Source: Cricetulus griseus (taxonomy: Eukaryota > Chordata > Mammalia > Rodentia > Cricetidae). From it: a stretch of DNA of 64,000 nucleotides. The stretch lies in the NCBI RefSeq assembly GCF_003668045.3, contig NW_023276806.1, positions 259,820,537 through 259,884,536 on the forward strand, in the 5' to 3' direction. The notes under the pieces were generated by a model. The model was not told the origin of the DNA. It worked only from the letters and a program-made list of their open reading frames with translations, and did no database searches. This document shows, piece after piece, positions 33,620-44,200 of this stretch; within the stretch, counting starts at the first letter, position 1, and each line of letters starts with the position of its first letter. Position numbers and translations under genes: made by a program.

Positions 33620-33840
33620 AGGCTAGGGAGATAGTTCAGTCAATAAAAGGCTTGCCTTGAAAGAATGAGGATCTGCATTTGATCCCCAGGAACCCACATT
33701 AAAAAGGCAGGCATGATGGCACACGTTTCTAAATCCATGTTCAGGAGAGAGAGACAAGCAGATCCCTGGGGCTTGCTAGCCAACCAGACTAGCAGATGTA
33801 GCAAGTTTCAGGCTAATGAGACATTCTGTCTGGCAAAACA
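33620..33840 (+). repeat. B4 SINE
   Basis: tRNA/ID-like head ('ggctagggagatagttcagt', 'tttgatccccaggaaccca') joined to a B1-like half with 'gcaggcatgatggcacac', the B4 structure. Confidence 0.8.
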
Positions 33841-34199
33841 AAGTGGACTTCATTCAGAGGAATGACACTCAAGGTATGAACACACATGAGAAAGGGGAAA
33901 AATTTCTTTAGTCTAGTGTCAAGGTTAAAATCCAGACAACATGGTGCTGGCTCCTCAGATAGGAGGAGAGACCACCTGATGAAACACAGGGCAAGAAGAG
34001 CCAGGCTTGCTCCTGTACAAAGCCATCTCAAGCCTGACATCATGACTATAACCCAACACAAGGAAGTCAGAGTCAGGAGGAGAGTGAGTTCAAGGTCAGT
34101 CTGGGCTACACAGGGAGACCTTGTCTCAAAGAAACACAAATCAACCAAGTCATATCACTCCCAAAACACCACTCCTAAGAGAACTGCCAGGTTTCCACA

Positions 34200-34690
34200 T
34201 GAGCAACATTAATTCCAGTTCGGTTTGGCACCTCCAGCTTGCCCCTGCACAATCCAGAAAGCCTCACCTCTCCCTCCCTCTCCCACCTCCAAACCCCACC
34301 CACTCAGAGAGTCTCCAAACAAAGAAAAGGAGTCAAAAAGCCCAGTTCTGCATTCTTGGTGACAATTGCAACTTCTTTCCCTGTTGCCACCAGCATCCCA
34401 ATGCCCCACCTAAAAGCTCAGCTTTTGACCATACTTGGGAGCAAACTCAGCTTGTGGTGGACACAGCATCACCCCTTCCCCTACAACCTATAAAGTCTCT
34501 GTGCTTTAGTTCGGGGCACAACTTCTCTGGCATCAGTCTCTGGGACCACAGAACCTGCCCAGCAGTTGCTCTGCTCAAATATACCTGTCAAACTTTTTCA
34601 ATTTGGCTTGATTTGGCTTACTGCATCAGCGGAGAAACCTATTATGGGGTGGGGGAAGACCTATTAGTTCCTAGCAAAAGCTGCACCCCT
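34200..34690 (+). mobile_element. Probable LTR fragment of an ERV
   Basis: A TATA-type CTATAAAG at about 34488-34495 is followed by 'caaactttttcaatttggct' and 'gcatcagcggagaaacct', a pattern typical of R-U5 of rodent ERV LTRs. The left border and family are unknown. Confidence 0.4.
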
Positions 34691-34694
34691 TAGG

Positions 34695-35830
34695 ATTAAT
34701 TACTTCCCACGGGCTCCACCCTTACTGGTTCTATTCCCGCATCACCATCCTGGAGACCATGAGCTTCCAACTCATGAGCCCTCATGGGGGACAAATGCAT
34801 GCAACCCTCCCACTGGGGAGTCTTCCCTTTTGTTTGTTCTTGAGTCCCCCAGTTCCTCCAATGTCTAACTGGTTGGCTGTGAGAAGTGGAGGCTCTGGGT
34901 CCCATGATCTTACAATTCCAGTTCCAGTAGCCCAAAAGACAGGTAGGACCTGTTCCCTTCTGATTGTATTTACTCTCCTGTAAAGTAAGCTCACATCAGG
35001 AAGTTGAATGAGAAGGTCCCCTGAAGACCAGAGTTGGGTGAACAGGGATAGTTCTTCTGTTAGCACGATGTTTGCCTCTTCTTCCTTTAGAGGCAACTGG
35101 TTGTATCCTCATTGTTGTCTAGATCTGCATTTGTTCTTTCTGCCTTCCTGTGCTCTGCCAAGGTTAGGGGACTTGTGACTCTGCCAGTTTATCCTGTCAC
35201 CTGAATGAGTTTCCAGATGTTGTTCAGAAGCCAGTTTCCAGTCGATCTCAAAGGATACTGTAAGGTGTAACATTAGAATCTAGTTTCTGCACGGCCCACA
35301 GTATCTGTAGCAATCTCCCCATCTCACAAAAGTCTCTCTCGTTCCCCGAGGCTCCCACACCGACTGGCTTCACCCTTCAGAGACCTGGCCACGCCCTCAG
35401 TCTCCAGAGGACCTGAACGATGCTCAGACCTCCCACCACGCTGTTGCCTCCCGTCTGCCCATACATGACATTAATAGATCTAATAAACCCTTTCCCTCCA
35501 ATAATTAATTTTAGTGTCCTGAACCCTTCCATTATCACCCAAAGTCTAACAGCTTGTGAAAAGAAGTTTTCCTTCATGGAAACTGGAGGTGTGGATGCAT
35601 TCGTCTGCCTGAAATACTTAACAGTGCACTGGGCACCATGTGTGAGGGGGCATCAATCAACAACCGGAAGGAGAAAGTTTTAACCAATAACCATATTCCA
35701 CAGCTATTCCTGTGATATGAAGGTTATTTGTAAAGCCTTGCGTGTGAAAGGCTTGGCCCCCAACTGGTGAGGTTACTGAGGGGAGGCAGTGTTCTGCCTT
35801 CATTAACGAAGAGTTAATCTGTTGGTTATA
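34695..35830. other. Spacer, no gene recognised
   Basis: Possibly further ERV-derived sequence next to the LTR-like block, but I cannot identify gag, pol or env in it. Confidence 0.35.
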
Positions 35831-35833
35831 ATT

Positions 35834-36029
35834 CTTTTCTTTCTTTCTTTCCTTTCTTTCTTTCTTTCTTTTTTGGTTTTGGTTTTTTTCGAGACAGGGT
35901 TTCTCGGTAGCTTTGGAGGCTGTCTTGGAACTCGCTCTGTAGACCAGGCTGGCCTCGAACTCACAGAGATCCACCTGCCTCTGCCTCCCGAGTGCTGGGA
36001 TTAAAGGCGTGTGCCACCACCGCCCGGCT
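35834..36029 (-). repeat. B1 SINE with (TTTC)n tail
   Basis: The tail complement (TTTC)n spans 35834-35872, then a low-divergence minus B1 to 36029. Confidence 0.96.
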
Positions 36030-36212
36030 GATTATAATTCTTAAAGTTGATCTATAAAGTACAGGCTGGCTTTGAACTAGCCTACTGCTGGGATGGAAGG
36101 TGCTTACCACTATGCCCAGCTTCTGATTTGTTTTTACAAGGCCACGCCCCTAAGGGGCAAACGTACTGCCACCGAGCTGTATCTCCAACAAACAACAAGC
36201 TCACAAAAACCT

Positions 36213-36372
36213 CACCAAGCTGGGCAGTGGTGGCGCATGCCTTTAACCCCAGCACTTGGGAGGTTGAGACAGACAGATCTCAGTGAGTTCGAGGCCACCC
36301 TGGTCTACAACGCAAGTTGCAGGACAGCAAGGGCTACACAGAGAAGCCCTGTCTCGAAAAATCAAAAAACAA
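36213..36372 (+). repeat. B1 SINE
   Basis: Plus B1 'ctgggcagtggtggcgcatg' to 'cctgtctcgaaaaatc', ending about 200 bp before the Ndufv3 CpG island. Confidence 0.95.
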
Positions 36373-36519
36373 AACAAAACCTCAGCAAACACAGAAGACT
36401 CTCAAGTCGAAACAGAAACGCTAAGAGCATGACTCCAGTTGTCCAACTTTGGCAGGCTGCAGAGTTTAGGCTGAGATCAGGACAAGGTGGGCAAGCCCTA
36501 GACTGAGGATCCGGATTCC

Positions 36520-36860
36520 CAGCGGCCTGCTCGGGGGCGGACCCCGCGCGCTCCCACCCGGGATTGGTGAACTCCTTCAGGGGTGTCCTCCGGAAATGCG
36601 CGCTCAGACGCCTGTGCCCGCCCTGGCCTGCGATTGGCGAACGTGAACGCAGGGCGGAGCCTCGAGTGGTGCGTGTGCGCGCGCAGGTCACGAACCTCGG
36701 TGCGACCTCGGCGAGCTGCGTCTGTGCCATGGCGGTCCCCCTCCTGCTTCGGGGAGGACGAATCCCGGCGCTGAAGGTAAAGGGCGAACCGGTGCGACCT
36801 CCCCGGTCCGTAGCCTGACCCTCACCTGGACCCGTGGGCTTGCTGTCACGGCGAGGGGTC
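36520..36860 (+). promoter_or_regulatory. Ndufv3: CpG-rich promoter of Ndufv3
   Basis: TATA-less CpG-dense interval. It has inverted CCAAT boxes (ATTGG) at 36563-36567 and 36633-36637, an ETS/GABP-type CCGGAA at 36590-36595, and a GC-rich NRF-1-like run near 36680. GATGGCGG/YY1-like sequence surrounds the ATG. These are common in nuclear genes for respiratory-chain subunits. Confidence 0.78.
36729..36776 (+). CDS. Ndufv3: Ndufv3 coding exon 1
   Basis: 16 codons, MAVPLLLRGGRIPALK, starting in a gccATGg context and ending in phase 0 at AAG|GTAAAG. It encodes the start of the mitochondrial targeting sequence. Confidence 0.96.
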
Positions 36861-39800
36861 CCAGGGCCTGTGCTCACCTGACCTGGAGAGAAGGTCTTTC
36901 TCAAAGCAAGAGCCAAGCTGAGGCTCTTCCGCTCTTTTGAAAACTAAACCTGGCTTTCTCTGCAAAACCAGTGTTGGGATTTGTTGGGGTTGGGTTCTGG
37001 GGATGGAGCCTAGAGCGGTCGCTGGACCGGCCCCAAAGCAGGAAGTGCTCACAGCAAAATAAAATACAACTGACAGGGTTCCCGCTGTCAGATGGGCACT
37101 GTTTAATTACTCCTGCGGGCATCTTGTTCCCAGCGTGTAACGGTACACGTAATGTGTACACACACGGAGAATCAAATATAAATAGAAGTTTTCTCGTTCT
37201 TTTCTGGGCCCGCCGTGAAGCATCCTAGGATCTAGCACACGCCTTAGTGGTTGCCTGGGAAATTTACCTTATAACATTTCTGAAGCAACTATTTACATTG
37301 TATTTACTAGCAGATAGTGTTACTAAGTGTAAAGAGATAATTTTGCAAAAAGAAACATAGTATTTTATGGAGTATCAAAATAAGCGGTGGAATAAACTGG
37401 ACCGAGGGCCAGCTGGGCCTTGAGTCCAGGATCCTGGCGGTGAGAGAGGGGTGCAGCTAGATGTCTAGGCGATGACAGAGGCCCAGAGGCCAGCACCTCC
37501 CTCCTCTCCCCGATGTCAGTACAGTTCTTCCTAACCGGGACTTTGCAGGACAAGTGGCAACTAGGACTTCTCCCAGCAGCACCTGCCTCTCATCTGCCTC
37601 TTACCCCCTGGTTTCTGCTAGACCAGGCTCTTCACCAAGATCCCCTGAAGCTTTGTATAAAGAAGCTGGCAAAGTATTTTTAATAAAATGTTTCTAAGTT
37701 TCCATTTTGGGAAATTTTTGCAGAGAATAAGGAAATGAAGATGTTTTCCTTTACCTAGATGCTAATGGTGGTTGCCCTGGAACTTGGGTTTATTTTTCTT
37801 GCAGCTTTTTTTCTTTTTGTGCCTTTCATACTTCCCACGTGTTATGAACATTGTAATAAATGTGCCTCATGAATATTAATATATAGCACTCACATTATAT
37901 GGGCTGTCATCAAGGTGAGTATCCTTCCTGTTGACTCTCCCCAGGCTGTGTTCCTGGAGGCAAGGGTGTTCCGAGAACTGTCTTCTACCGTGCTCCTCTC
38001 TACAGAGTCAAAGAAGAGTGAAGGGGGGATACAGTCAAGTCCCAAGGAGCAAAGTGCACCAAAAGGTGAGATTTTAAAGATGTTCTCAGAGGGGCAAAGA
38101 ATGCAGTCATTAGCATGAAATGAGTTTGACCAGCCATATAACCTAAGATTCTTTTTTTCTTTTCCTTTTTCTTTGAGACAGGGTTTCTCTGTATTGCTTT
38201 GTAGGCTGCCCTGGAACTCACTCTGGAGACCAGGGTGGCCTTGAACTCACAGAGATTCGCCTGCCTCTGCCTCCCGAGTGCTGAGATTAAAGGCATTCAC
38301 CACCAACGCCCAGTTTAACCTAAGGTTCTTAATCTTCCATATTATAATCTAAGATCAGCAACACATCAGTGGTATCAAAGTCTTTGACTCTCTTGCTCTG
38401 GATCAGTGGTTCTCAACTTTTCTAATGCTTCGACCCTTTAATACAGTTTCCTCAATCATAAAATTATTCTTGTTGCTATTTCATGACTGTAATTTTGCTA
38501 CTGTTATGAAACCTAATGTAAAAATCTGTGTTTTCTGATGGTCATGACCCACATGTTGAGAACCACTGCTCTAGATGGAGCATGGTGCTTTCTGAAAACT
38601 GCTCAGCAGGGAGAGCAGAGGGCACCGGCATTTCTGGGGCTCTCAGGGTTTCATGCTTGGGTGAAGTAGTGAGACCCCTGCCCTACTTTCCTATCCCTGG
38701 TTTCTGGCTTTCCCTGTCTCCCCAAGACTAGTGAGGTTTTCCTGGTGTGCCCATCACCATCTGGGGGACATGATTAGGACCTCAGGGAGGGAATTAGGAG
38801 CCAGCATTTCTGTTGTACTGCATTCAACTGGTGCCTGGTCGGTTTCCAGCTCTTTTCCAAATCATTTTGATTTCTGTCACAAGTTTTAACCTTTTCCACT
38901 CTCTGAATGCCAGTGTAGGGTAGCCTCACACCAGGCAAGCAGAAGTGTGGTGCGTTTTAAATGCTTCTCTTCTGAGGATAATTTTATTTCCTATGCCTTG
39001 CCCATTTTTGATGATGGATCACGAACTAGAACCATTGAATTTAGTTTCTTAGTTCACGAAGCTCTGATCAGCCCTTGAAGGACTATGCAAAACTGCCCTT
39101 TGGCAAATCTTCCATCTTCATCTTGGATGGTGGAGTACTAAATAAGTTTGGTCTTAGTTCCACTAAAACAGCATTTCCTTGACTTACACTTGTGAAGCAA
39201 TACAGATTCCTTTGTTTTCTCCTCATCCAAATACTGACCATCAGCTGGTGTTAAATGTTTGTGCTTTTAGAGAGTGCCTGTCCATAGTCTTTCAAGCTCT
39301 CCACACACATCCATCCCCCAAGTCTCCACTGGCTCCACAGCTCCCAGAGATGTGGCAAAGGTGTCCTGGCCTGAATTCCAGAAGGACATGATTCAGTTCT
39401 GCCCAAACCTGCCTGGTTTTAAAATACAGTACTTTTTTTTTTCCCATTTAGATACATTGAAAAATAGAAACCTTAAACATGAGGACTATTTAAAACAAGA
39501 AAGCATAGAATCCCAGTATTCCTAAGAAACGTCTGCAGCAAGAATGTTAAGTCGTGGACCACATGTGGCATGGTCTTTTGTTTATTTTTGCATGCTGTAG
39601 ATTTCAATCCAGGGCTTTTCATACCCTGGAATGCTTATGACCACTTACTGCTGAGTGTCTTGGATTTCAGAACTATGTCCTCTTCTCCAATGGAGTTCTA
39701 AGTTATGTCTATAACCCTATTTTCTAGATACACGATTTTAGACTAATGGGTTTTAGGACCCAAGAACCCTCTATGTAAGATAAGTGTTTGTGCAAGTAGA

Positions 39801-41169
39801 AGTGTTGTTGTCCTGGGAAGGTTTGGGAAGGGAAACTTGGATTCCCATGGAGATCCTGCAACTGGCTCTGCAGCCATCTGAGCCCGCAGCTTTGCCACCT
39901 CCCTAGGTGCTGTGGGGGCTGATGGAGATGTGGTGAGTGTGTGTGTATATGTCTGTCTGTCTGTCTGTGCACCAGTTAAATCTGCTTTGTACTCTGACAT
40001 TTCTGGCCACTGTCTGTATTCTAATCACTGTACTGTCTTACTTTGGGGGGAAAATCTGGATTCTCCTGCATCATTTTTTTTTTTTTTAAGTCTTTGCACA
40101 CACATAATCCTAAACCTACAAAATCTGGGTGACTTCACTCTACCAGCCATGTTTAAAGTACCTTTGTAAGTAAGTGTGCCTTGTTTCCCGGTTTAGTTTT
40201 ATAAACCATCGACACTACATAGGAGCATTTTAGGGTAGCTAATTCCTTTTATTATTTATAGACACACTCATTTATTTATGTGGATATGTATGTGTGTCAT
40301 TGTGTGGATATGTGTGTGTGAGTGCAGCACCCACAGAGGGCAGAGCAGGCATTGGATCCCCTAGAGCTGGAGTTCCCAGCTGTTGTGAGCCACCCAACAC
40401 GGGCACAGGAAACTGAATTGGGTACTCTTAACTGCCAGGCTGTCTCTCCAGCCCCGCTAATGCACAGCAGCCCTCTTTTCTTTGGCTGAAAGCTTGAAGA
40501 TGGTGTTCTTCATTTTCAGCCAAACAGAAAAGAGATCCAGAAACTTGACCTGGGTCTTTCACGAAGATGGGGCAGCAGCAGGTAGAACTGATAGGCGCTG
40601 TTTGTATTTGGAGCCCTGGCCGTGTGTAGGCTGCTGTGGTCTCTGTAGAACTAGAAGCCCCTGCATGGCCCCTTCTGTGCTCTGAGAGGAGCCTGCAGGA
40701 GGAGTCTGAGGGCAGCAGGTGTCCTGTCAGGCGGTTTGTTGGGGAAAGCCAGTCCCTGGCTAGATAGCCACGAGAGGGTGCCGCCTCCCGTGTCCACACA
40801 CCAAGTGTGCTTCTCGGACGGCACGTTCACCTTCTGTCATCTATCGCACTGGTACATGCAGACGTGGTATGGATGCTGGTTATTGGTGGCAACTGTAGGT
40901 CCATGTGACAGACAGGCTTCCCTCTGAGGCTCGAAGATGAGGCCAGGGCTGGGTTGGGCAGGCCGTAAACTGACCCTCCACCTAAAGCAAAACCAGTCCC
41001 TGCATCCTTTAGCCTTTCTCGGACTTCTTCCTGTGGCCAATGAGAAGAGAAACTGTTCAGGCCTTTTCATTCCATACAGTGCACAATCTCCTTGTTAAGC
41101 AGATCTGGAATGCTCTTTCTGTTTTTGTAGGTAAATAGCTGTAATGTACAATTTTCTTCTCTGTCTCTG

Positions 41170-41230
<61 letters not shown>

Positions 41231-44200
41231 CTGTCTGTCTGTGTCTGTATTGGGAGGTGGGAAGCTATGGATTGAACTCAGGGCCTTGCGTGTGCCCAGC
41301 ACATGCCATCTCACTGAGCTACACCTCAGCCCCAATAGTGTAGTTTTATAACTCATTACAATTTTCAAAATCTCCAAGGGCTAAGGAGAGTATTGCTCAG
41401 TGGCAGTTTGCCTAGTGTGCCTGAGCCCCTGGGCCCAATCAAGCGCATAAAAACAAACTCCCCAAGTCCTTAACATATTTTGAAAGAGTTAGTCCATTAT
41501 TTTTCTGTTCAAAACTGGCCATCTGAGAGCTTTATTAATTTTTTAGTTTTACATTGAGACAGAGCCTTGTGTAGACCAGGCTAGCTTCAAGCTTGCTTTG
41601 TAGCTGAGGGTGATCTTGAACCTATGATCCCCCTGCCTCTATCTCCAGAATCCTAGATCACAGTCATGTACCACCACCCCTGCTTTATTGGAGTGCTGGG
41701 TTAGAACCCTGGACCTTGTGCATGTTGAGCTAGCACTATGCCAGCTGAGCCACACCCCAGCCCTAAGGTCATCTCCTATTTGTAAAAGGCAAGCTCAGAA
41801 AAATACCAGTGGTGTAGGTAAGTGGGCTAGCTGGTCTAGGAGTCAGGAAATCATCTGTGTGGCCATTGGGAATTCTGAGCTGTGCTGTTGAAGCTCGGTG
41901 AGAGCAAGTATGTGCTTCCATGCTCTGCTGAAAGCATGGCCTGGAACTGTGTGTTCTTTGGGTCACACTGTCAGTCCCTACTCTAGGTGGCCAGGGCCAA
42001 GACAGACATAGGCTGTCTATGAACAGGGCTGATTTCAGCTGTCACCCACTGCTCCGGTTTTGGTCATTTCCTTTCACAGCCCTGTCACACTTTCTCTGGC
42101 TTGGAGACTTCACCTTCCTTTGGTCCTACTCTTGTGAGGGTACCACCGTGATGAGATGGGTAAGGGGGTCCTGGTTCTACCACAGAGGAGGAAACAGGCA
42201 GTTTTAGCCTAGATGTGGCCCTGTCTGAAGAACTTGGTAGATTTGTTTATCTGGAGAATGTTTGGTTCCATTCAGGTGCGGAGGTAATTTCCTATATTAA
42301 TAGCTTGCCCTGTGCTTTTCTTCTGATCCCTATGGTTAGAAAGATTGACACTTGAGCAAACTGAATGAAATTAGCTCCAATGGATGTGGTTTTGTTTGTT
42401 TGTTTGTTCTTTCATAAATGACTATGAAATGTAAGTTTTTTTTTTTTTCTGTTAGAATTTGTCCTGCTTTTTCTGTAGTTTTACATCTGTTTCCAGTGAT
42501 AGGTATAGTATTAAATTATTTTGGACTTTCTGGCTTTGCAAAACTTGTTTTCTTGGCTGAGGAAATCCCCATGTGACCTGTGGGATTTTGAGGACTTTTC
42601 TTCCTTTTTAGGGCAACTTTACTTGAAAAGCTGTTGCCACTCCCTTCACCACACTCCTCCTCACAGGGGTGCACTTACCCACACTCCAGACAGACTTGCC
42701 TGCACCTCTGCTGCTTTTTTGTTTAGAAAGGTCAAACTCTGAACTTTTTAATATTAGAAAGCACCACATACTTGAGTGGTCTTAGTGCTTCAAGAAATTA
42801 TACCTTTGGAGAACTGAAAATATTTGCATTAGAGTTTAGCTGTCTTAAATTGGAGTGAGATGGTTTTAAGATTGTCACCTGGGAAGTCGTGTGTGTGAGA
42901 ACTGGAATCGGTTTGTGGCTCTTGTTGGTGAGTAAGGCCCCTACTTAAGGAGTTTGGTCAGAGTCAAGTCTGCCCACTCCTACTGCTAACCCAACATGTG
43001 GGGAGGTTCCTGGAACCCTACCTTGGGTCAGTTACCTGGACAACATCATGACACGCTGGTATGCAATGCAATGTCTATGGCTTTGGGTTGTTCATTAAAT
43101 AATAAATGTTCCTCTTTGTGCCATTTCCCAGATGTGGTGGGAGCAGAGAGGGGCAAGCTCCTAGCCACCCACACAGCAGCGGCACTGTCCAAAAGTACAT
43201 CTCCACCCAGTTCTTACACAGCAGTGGAGAGCACGGGTAGGGCTGTAGCCGGCCCACACCCTGGTGGCAGCCTGCCACTCACAGATGAAGGGCTTCCGAA
43301 GCGTTGGTCAACAAAGACTTTGGTAGAGTTTCCTCAGAAAGTTCCATCTCCACCCCAAGGACAGGGTTCTGTATCAGAGGCTCAGCAGCATGTGCAGAAA
43401 GAGACAAATGGTTCATCCTCATCATCTTCCTCATCCACCTCCTCAGATTCAGACTCTGACGGGGAGGGACATGACTCAAACATTGATCCCCAAGTGGCGA
43501 GCAAAGGCAAGGCAGGGCTTTACAAACCAGAGGCCTCTGGTCCCAGAGCCCCTAAAATCACAGTACCTGCAAAAGAGAAAGCCAAGGTGCAAAAGCCGCG
43601 CACAGATGTCACCTACCCAGAGCGATCCCAGCAGCCAAAGAAGAAAGGGGCTGTCACCAAGCCTGTAGAGGACAGCAAAGAAACCAGATCCAAGCCCATG
43701 ACATCCAGATCACAATCCAGTGGGATGTTGGGAACAAACTCAAAGGAAGAACTCCCACAGGGGAAACCGAGGCCGAGTAAGACAAGGAAGGAAAGCCCAA
43801 AGCCATTTGAAGCTGAAGGAATCTTACCCATCCACCCATCTGCACGGCTCACTGGTGGTCCAGTGCCCACACCCAGAACAACAGAGGCCAGTGCAGGAGA
43901 ACAGCTGCCAGCTGCCACATCCCGGGCCAAAGCCAGACATCCGGAACCAAAAGAGCCAGAGCCTGAATGGAAGGCAGCTGCTCCCCAGGTCCTGGTCGGA
44001 AAAGAAAACCTGGAGAAGCAGGTGCCAGAAGGATGCTCAAAGGCCAAGGGGGAGACCTTGGAAGACCAGAAACCAGTGAGATATTCGAAGACAGTTCCTG
44101 TTGAGAAGCAAGATACCCTTGAAGAGAGAGCAGGACCACAGCTGGAGGGGAGGTTCCAGGAGGCAGTCGGTGAAGCCCCGCCCACTGATGCAGGCCCACC

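Noticed and set aside
34121..34693. 190-codon plus frame
   Set aside because: It runs through an LTR-like block with TATA and U5-type sequence, so it is not a gene.
36362..36916. 184-codon minus frame over the Ndufv3 promoter
   Set aside because: Lies across a B1 end and a CpG island, where long chance frames are common; no start-site or domain evidence.
42996..43131. Start of the 460-codon frame at Ndufv3 exon 3
   Set aside because: The Met at 42996 is intronic. The acceptor TTTCCCAG at 43131 and the phase from exon 2 place the exon start at 43132.
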